DNA of 8,043 bases from an uncultured Leuconostoc sp. (GTDB taxonomy: Bacteria > Bacillota > Bacilli > Lactobacillales > Lactobacillaceae), in assembly GCA_900554745.1 (NCBI GenBank), contig USIU01000048.1:1-8043 (forward strand), given 5' to 3'. This document shows, one piece after another, positions 4,960 to 8,043 of this stretch. The notes beneath the pieces were generated by a model. The model saw only the letters and a list, made by a program, of their open reading frames with translations. It had not been told where the DNA came from and did no database searches. The position numbers were made by a program, and so were the translations under genes. Within the stretch, counting starts at the first letter, position 1. The number at the start of each line of letters is the position of its first letter.

Positions 4960-5834
4960 ATGCTTAACCAACCAACCAACCAACCAACCAACCAACCAAC
5001 CAACTAGGTGAGATCCGCCCATTTATTAAGTGGGTAGGTGGAAAAAGGCAGCTCCTTCCGGAACTGGCCAAGTATATTCCTGAAAACTTTGGGACATACT
5101 TTGAGCCGTTTCTGGGTGGGGGTGCCTTTTTGCTGTCTTTAGAACCAAATAAAGCGGTTGTTAATGATTTCAATCCAGAGTTGGCGAATGTATGGCGTGT
5201 GGTACGCGACCAACCGGATGAATTGTTGGCTAAGCTAGTTGAACATCAGGCTAACAATTCCAAGGATTATTATCTTGATTTGCGTTTAACAGATCGTGAT
5301 GGTCGCTTAGAACAGATGACAGAAGTCGAACGAGCAGCACGTTTCATCTACATGATTAAGGTGGGATTCAACGGTTTGTGGCGTGTTAATAGTAAGGGGC
5401 AAAACAACGTACCATACGGCAAATATAAGAATCCGAAGATCGCTGATGAGGTGACGATCCACCGTGTGTCGGAATATTTGAATAATGCAGATATCGACAT
5501 TTTGACGGGAGATTTTGAGAAGGCAGTGGAAAAAGCACAGACCGGGGACTTTGTGTATTTTGATCCGCCATATATCCCAGCAAGCGATACGGCTAGTTTT
5601 ACAAGTTACTCAAGTGAATTTGGTTACGACGAACAGGTACGCCTGCGTGACTTGTTTAAGACGTTGAAGGATCGTGGCGTTTATGTGTTGTTGTCTAACA
5701 ATGATGTGCCGTTGCTTCATGAATTATACGAAGGAATCGGTGTAATTGAGACGGTTGAAGCACACCGATTTGTAGCTGCAAAGGCAAGTAGTCGTGCAAA
5801 AGTTTCTGAGGTACTGGTACGTAGTTGGGGGTAA
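4960..5834 (+). CDS. DpnM/Dam-type GATC adenine-N6 methyltransferase, phase-OFF by repeat number
   Basis: The D12-class (alpha) methyltransferase frame carries PFIKWVGGKRQLL (motif X, 5019-5057), YFEPFLGGGAFLL (SAM-binding motif I) and DPPY (motif IV, 5562-5573). Long stretches such as RVNSKGQNNVPYG and YKNPKIADE match what I recall of M.DpnM (G-m6A-TC). The only ATG with a ribosome site (AAGAGG, 4945-4950, 9 nt upstream) is 4960. From there nine AACC units are read as NQPT repeats and end at TAG (5005-5007) after 15 codons. The catalytic frame is one register off and has no ATG/GTG/TTG before TTG 5130, which lies past motifs X and I. One extra unit (ten) would give an intact 292-residue enzyme starting MLNQPT and joining QLGEIRPF. 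As written the gene is OFF; an assembly error in repeat count is the alternative. The nuclease gene follows after 6 nt. Confidence 0.9.
4966..5004 (+). repeat. Tetranucleotide tract (AACC)9 plus AAC, phase-variation switch
   Basis: Nine perfect AACC units (4966-5001) plus a partial AAC lie directly after the second codon of the methyltransferase. Four-base units shift frame with each unit gained or lost by polymerase slippage. Repeat number 1 modulo 3 (7, 10, 13) opens the gene; 0 modulo 3, as here, ends at TAG 5005; 2 modulo 3 ends at TGA 5009-5011. No frame through the repeat itself contains a stop, as expected for a translational switch. Confidence 0.95.
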
Positions 5835-5840
5835 ACGATC

Positions 5841-7253
5841 ATGGCCAAAGTAAGAAGTAGAAAGCAAGATATCGCATGGCAATATTTATTTGACCGCTTT
5901 GACATTCCTAACCAAATTGAAAAGTATGGTGGGTTTGAAATCACGAGTAGCGATATTAATAAATACGTTCGAGAATATTACGCTAATCGACCTGATAATG
6001 CACCAGATGCTCGAAATCTGTTGAAGTTCGACTTCAGTAGCGATTTACCGGAAGTGTTTAAAGATTCGGTTAATAAGGAAGTATTTGGTAAGAAGGCACA
6101 ATTCTCATTGATGCCTAAAGGGAAAGATCGCTATGAAATTTCAGACTTCAAGACTTTTGAAAATCTGAAATATGAAGTGCTTGAACCGGTACGCATGACG
6201 TTTCCAAAATGGATTTCTGGTATTCGCCCGGAGAGTCCAGAAACAATAAATAGTGAAGCAGTTGCACAATCGGTTGCTGAAATGAGTGGCATGTTGAAGT
6301 ATGTCATGAATGATTTAGATGCTGATGTTGTTGCAACACTTAGTGGTAAAAAAGGAACCGGACTAATTGACTTCCAGATTAGTCATTTTAGGGATGGACA
6401 AACAAAATTCGTGATTGATGGCTGGCAATCTGAGATCGATGGAGTTTATGAATCACCAAGTCGAGTTTTGATTATCGAATCAAAGAAGAAGCGACCAGAG
6501 GATTTTAATATTCGTCAGTTGTATATTCCAACTCGGATTTATCATGACCAAATGAAGTTTCCGAAGGAAATATATTCGGCATACTTCACTTACACAGATG
6601 ATGTATTTTCGTTCCACGTTTATCAGTTTACTGATATCAATGACTTTAACTCGCTTAAGAAAATTCGAGAATATGAATTCGTGTTTGAGGAAGAATCGAA
6701 GCCAGTTACGCGCGATACGTTGAAAATGTTGTTAGCGCAGGAACCGAACTCGATGGAACCAAGGCGAGAAAATGGTGAGTTAGTACCCTTTATTCAGGCT
6801 AACGATCCGGAGAAAATATTTGAAATTCCAGTTGTATTGAGTGGTAAGTCGATTCAAAGCGAGCAAGGAGATATCTTTTCTGTTGGAACGAAAGAGTATC
6901 TGGCAGAATCGTTTAAGTTCGATATTCGACAGTCCGATTATTATGCCAATGCAGCGGAGTACTTCGGATTAGCGCAGAAGAAGGACGGTTATTTTAAAGT
7001 TTCTGAATTGGGTAGCATGTTTATCAAGTGCGATTACAATACAAAGTTGGGGTTGTTTGCAAAGCAATTAATTCAACGACCAATATTCCGGGCAATGATT
7101 GAAGTGTGGGTTGCAACAGGGTATTTGCCAGAGAAACCTATTGTTGAAAATTTGATCCGATTACATCGACCTGACATTGGCGGTAGCACAGTACCACGTC
7201 GAGCTAGTTCAGTTAACTCGATTATGAATTGGTTTATTACGCGAATACGGTAA
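5841..7253 (+). CDS. Type II-like restriction endonuclease with PD-(D/E)XK core
   Basis: This 470-residue protein has a nuclease core around residues 185-230: QSEIDGVY (Asp200) and VLIIESKKK (Glu213, Lys215), giving the D-x12-E-x-K pattern on adjacent beta strands, then DFNIRQLYIP. It resembles proteins annotated simply as type II restriction enzyme in streptococci and other Firmicutes (recalled, not searched). Residues 360-440, with RQSDYYANAAEYFGL, look like a winged-helix DNA-binding tail. It is longer than R.DpnII (about 290 residues) and is not an obvious relative. GGGGG (5827-5831), inside the end of the methyltransferase gene, serves as ribosome site, so translation is probably coupled to the upstream gene. 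The target is presumably GATC, or methylated GATC if it is a methyl-directed enzyme; sequence alone does not decide. Codon use (more GAA, ATT, CGA) differs from the oppA operon, which suggests transfer. Confidence 0.8.
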   Translation: MAKVRSRKQDIAWQYLFDRFDIPNQIEKYGGFEITSSDINKYVREYYANRPDNAPDARNLLKFDFSSDLPEVFKDSVNKEVFGKKAQFSLMPKGKDRYEISDFKTFENLKYEVLEPVRMTFPKWISGIRPESPETINSEAVAQSVAEMSGMLKYVMNDLDADVVATLSGKKGTGLIDFQISHFRDGQTKFVIDGWQSEIDGVYESPSRVLIIESKKKRPEDFNIRQLYIPTRIYHDQMKFPKEIYSAYFTYTDDVFSFHVYQFTDINDFNSLKKIREYEFVFEEESKPVTRDTLKMLLAQEPNSMEPRRENGELVPFIQANDPEKIFEIPVVLSGKSIQSEQGDIFSVGTKEYLAESFKFDIRQSDYYANAAEYFGLAQKKDGYFKVSELGSMFIKCDYNTKLGLFAKQLIQRPIFRAMIEVWVATGYLPEKPIVENLIRLHRPDIGGSTVPRRASSVNSIMNWFITRIR

Positions 7254-7261
7254 AATTGTGG

Positions 7262-7290
7262 GAGCCGGGCTTTTAAGCTCGGCTTTTTTG
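7262..7290 (+). terminator. Intrinsic terminator after the restriction gene
   Basis: AGCCGGGC (7263-7270) pairs with GCTCGGCT (7277-7284), 8 bp with one G-U, loop TTTTAA, followed by a run of T to 7289. It separates the methyltransferase-nuclease pair from the ATPase gene. Confidence 0.85.
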
Positions 7291-7300
7291 TTGCGGATTA

Positions 7301-7378
7301 ATGAAGAAAATGTATTTAGTTAACGGGGTGATCGTTTTATTAGTGAGTTTTGCTTTAATTTATGATCTAATTAAATAA
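7301..7378 (+). CDS. Possible 25-residue single-span membrane peptide
   Basis: The ORF begins MKKMYLV and continues with a hydrophobic stretch (GVIVLLVSFALIYDL) ending in LIK. Two lysines at the N terminus followed by about 15 apolar residues would make one membrane span. There is no convincing ribosome site (only GCGG about 10 nt upstream), and it lies just after a terminator. It may be a chance ORF in an AT-rich promoter region. Confidence 0.25.
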   Translation: MKKMYLVNGVIVLLVSFALIYDLIK

Positions 7379-7410
7379 AGACTATTTATATGGGGAGTAG
7401 GTATAGTTGT

Positions 7411-8043
7411 ATGGATTTTTTTAGATCTACGGTTAAAAAGCAATCTGATTCTTGGATTTTCCCTAGTGGTAAGGGATTGACACTTAGTGGAATTAACGCA
7501 GCTGGAATCGATACGTTTTCTGATGTGCCAATAAATTCAATTACACGCGAAGGTATCCAGAACTCTTTGGATGCGAAGGATCTAGCTGTTGATGGACCGG
7601 TCGTGGTCAAATTCCAAAAACATGACATTCCGTCTAGCGATATTCCAGGTATCGAAGAGCTGAGAAATGAGGCTTTGCCTGCAATGCGATCAAAGTGGGA
7701 TAGCTCAGAAACAGCACAAGATTTTTTAAACACATATGAAAATGTCATAAATGAAGCAACAGTTCCGGTACTTCAAATGAGCGATTTTAATACCAAAGGA
7801 TTGGCGAACAAAAATTGGCAATCATTAATTTTTGTCGCAGGTGATTCAGTTAAAGATGACGAAGCATCAGCTGGAAGTAAAGGTATTGGAAAATTTGCGC
7901 CATTCGCAGCCTCCAATGTACGGATGGTTTTTTATCATTCAATTTCGGAAGGTGAAGGTGAGCGCAGTATTGGTGTGTCGCAATTAGTATCATTCGATAA
8001 GCCAGCAAAAGACGAAGTGACTCAGGGACCAGCCTATTACTCT
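7411..8043 (+). CDS. GHKL ATPase (MutL/MORC/Hsp90-like), 3' end beyond window
   Basis: The first 211 residues of a longer protein are visible. They show the Bergerat ATP-binding fold: REGIQNSLDA (residues 46-55, catalytic Glu47, Mg-binding Asn51), MSDFNTKGL (123-131, Asp125 of the DxGxG-like motif, with Phe-Asn-Thr-Lys replacing the usual residues) and AGSKGIGKFAPFA (154-166, glycine-rich lid). Stand-alone GHKL ATPases related to MutL and MORC are known next to restriction-modification genes and are thought to remodel DNA or act as defence partners. The ATG at 7411 is taken with GGGGAGTAGG (7392-7401) as ribosome site; an in-frame ATG at 7390 has none. Its position after the methyltransferase and nuclease suggests a three-part system. 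The missing C terminus, which would define the effector, is outside the window. Confidence 0.8.
   Translation, partial: MDFFRSTVKKQSDSWIFPSGKGLTLSGINAAGIDTFSDVPINSITREGIQNSLDAKDLAVDGPVVVKFQKHDIPSSDIPGIEELRNEALPAMRSKWDSSETAQDFLNTYENVINEATVPVLQMSDFNTKGLANKNWQSLIFVAGDSVKDDEASAGSKGIGKFAPFAASNVRMVFYHSISEGEGERSIGVSQLVSFDKPAKDEVTQGPAYYS

Noticed and set aside
4964..5173. Reverse-strand ORF with WLVG repeats
   Set aside because: It is simply the complement of the AACC tract and the methyltransferase 5' end. It has no ribosome site or family features.
5130..5834. Methyltransferase starting at TTG 5130
   Set aside because: This start removes motif X and SAM-binding motif I and has no ribosome site. 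The true start is ATG 4960, through the repeat tract.

Overview
All supported genes lie on the + strand. The window looks like a chromosomal or accessory segment of a lactic acid bacterium. Weissella is the best guess, Leuconostoc or another Lactobacillales next, because the metabolic genes strongly prefer AAG (Lys) and TTG (Leu), the Shine-Dalgarno sites are strong, and the genes are separated by many short U-tailed intrinsic terminators. The species assignment is inference.

Positions 1-520 hold two tandem copies of a structured small RNA (20-198 and 297-482); a third copy lies at 3981-4141. All three share a 5' GUC/GAC-closed hairpin, a central hairpin and a GATC-flanked hairpin whose stems differ in sequence but stay paired, single-stranded ACUCC/UACUCC linkers, and an intrinsic terminator. 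Copies 2 and 3 share a gapless promoter region with four TTAAG-like hexamers spaced every 11 bp. This resembles OmpR-family response-regulator control of small RNA families such as the CiaR-dependent csRNAs of streptococci.

Positions 520-3672 form a peptide-utilisation unit. A strong promoter drives a 26-codon leader ORF ending in a Phe-rich run, then competing hairpins, an intrinsic terminator and a 16-bp palindromic operator. After these come an OppA-like substrate-binding protein without a lipobox cysteine and a metal-dependent amidohydrolase of the peptidase/imidazolonepropionase-like group. The unit suggests peptide capture plus hydrolysis, possibly tuned by aminoacyl-tRNA supply.

Positions 3673-4886 contain a 56-residue orphan protein gene, small RNA copy 3 and a CPBP-family (Abi) intramembrane protease gene.

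Positions 4887-8043 are a more AT-rich defence island. It holds a DpnM/Dam-type adenine methyltransferase gene, a PD-(D/E)XK restriction enzyme gene 6 nt downstream, a terminator, and a GHKL (MutL/MORC/Hsp90-like) ATPase gene cut by the window end. The methyltransferase begins with nine AACC tetranucleotide repeats directly after its ATG. As written, the ATG frame runs into TAG after 15 codons and the catalytic frame is out of register, so the gene is OFF in this sequence. Seven, 10 or 13 repeats would put it ON. A phase-variable GATC methyltransferase paired with a type II-like nuclease is the most striking observation here.
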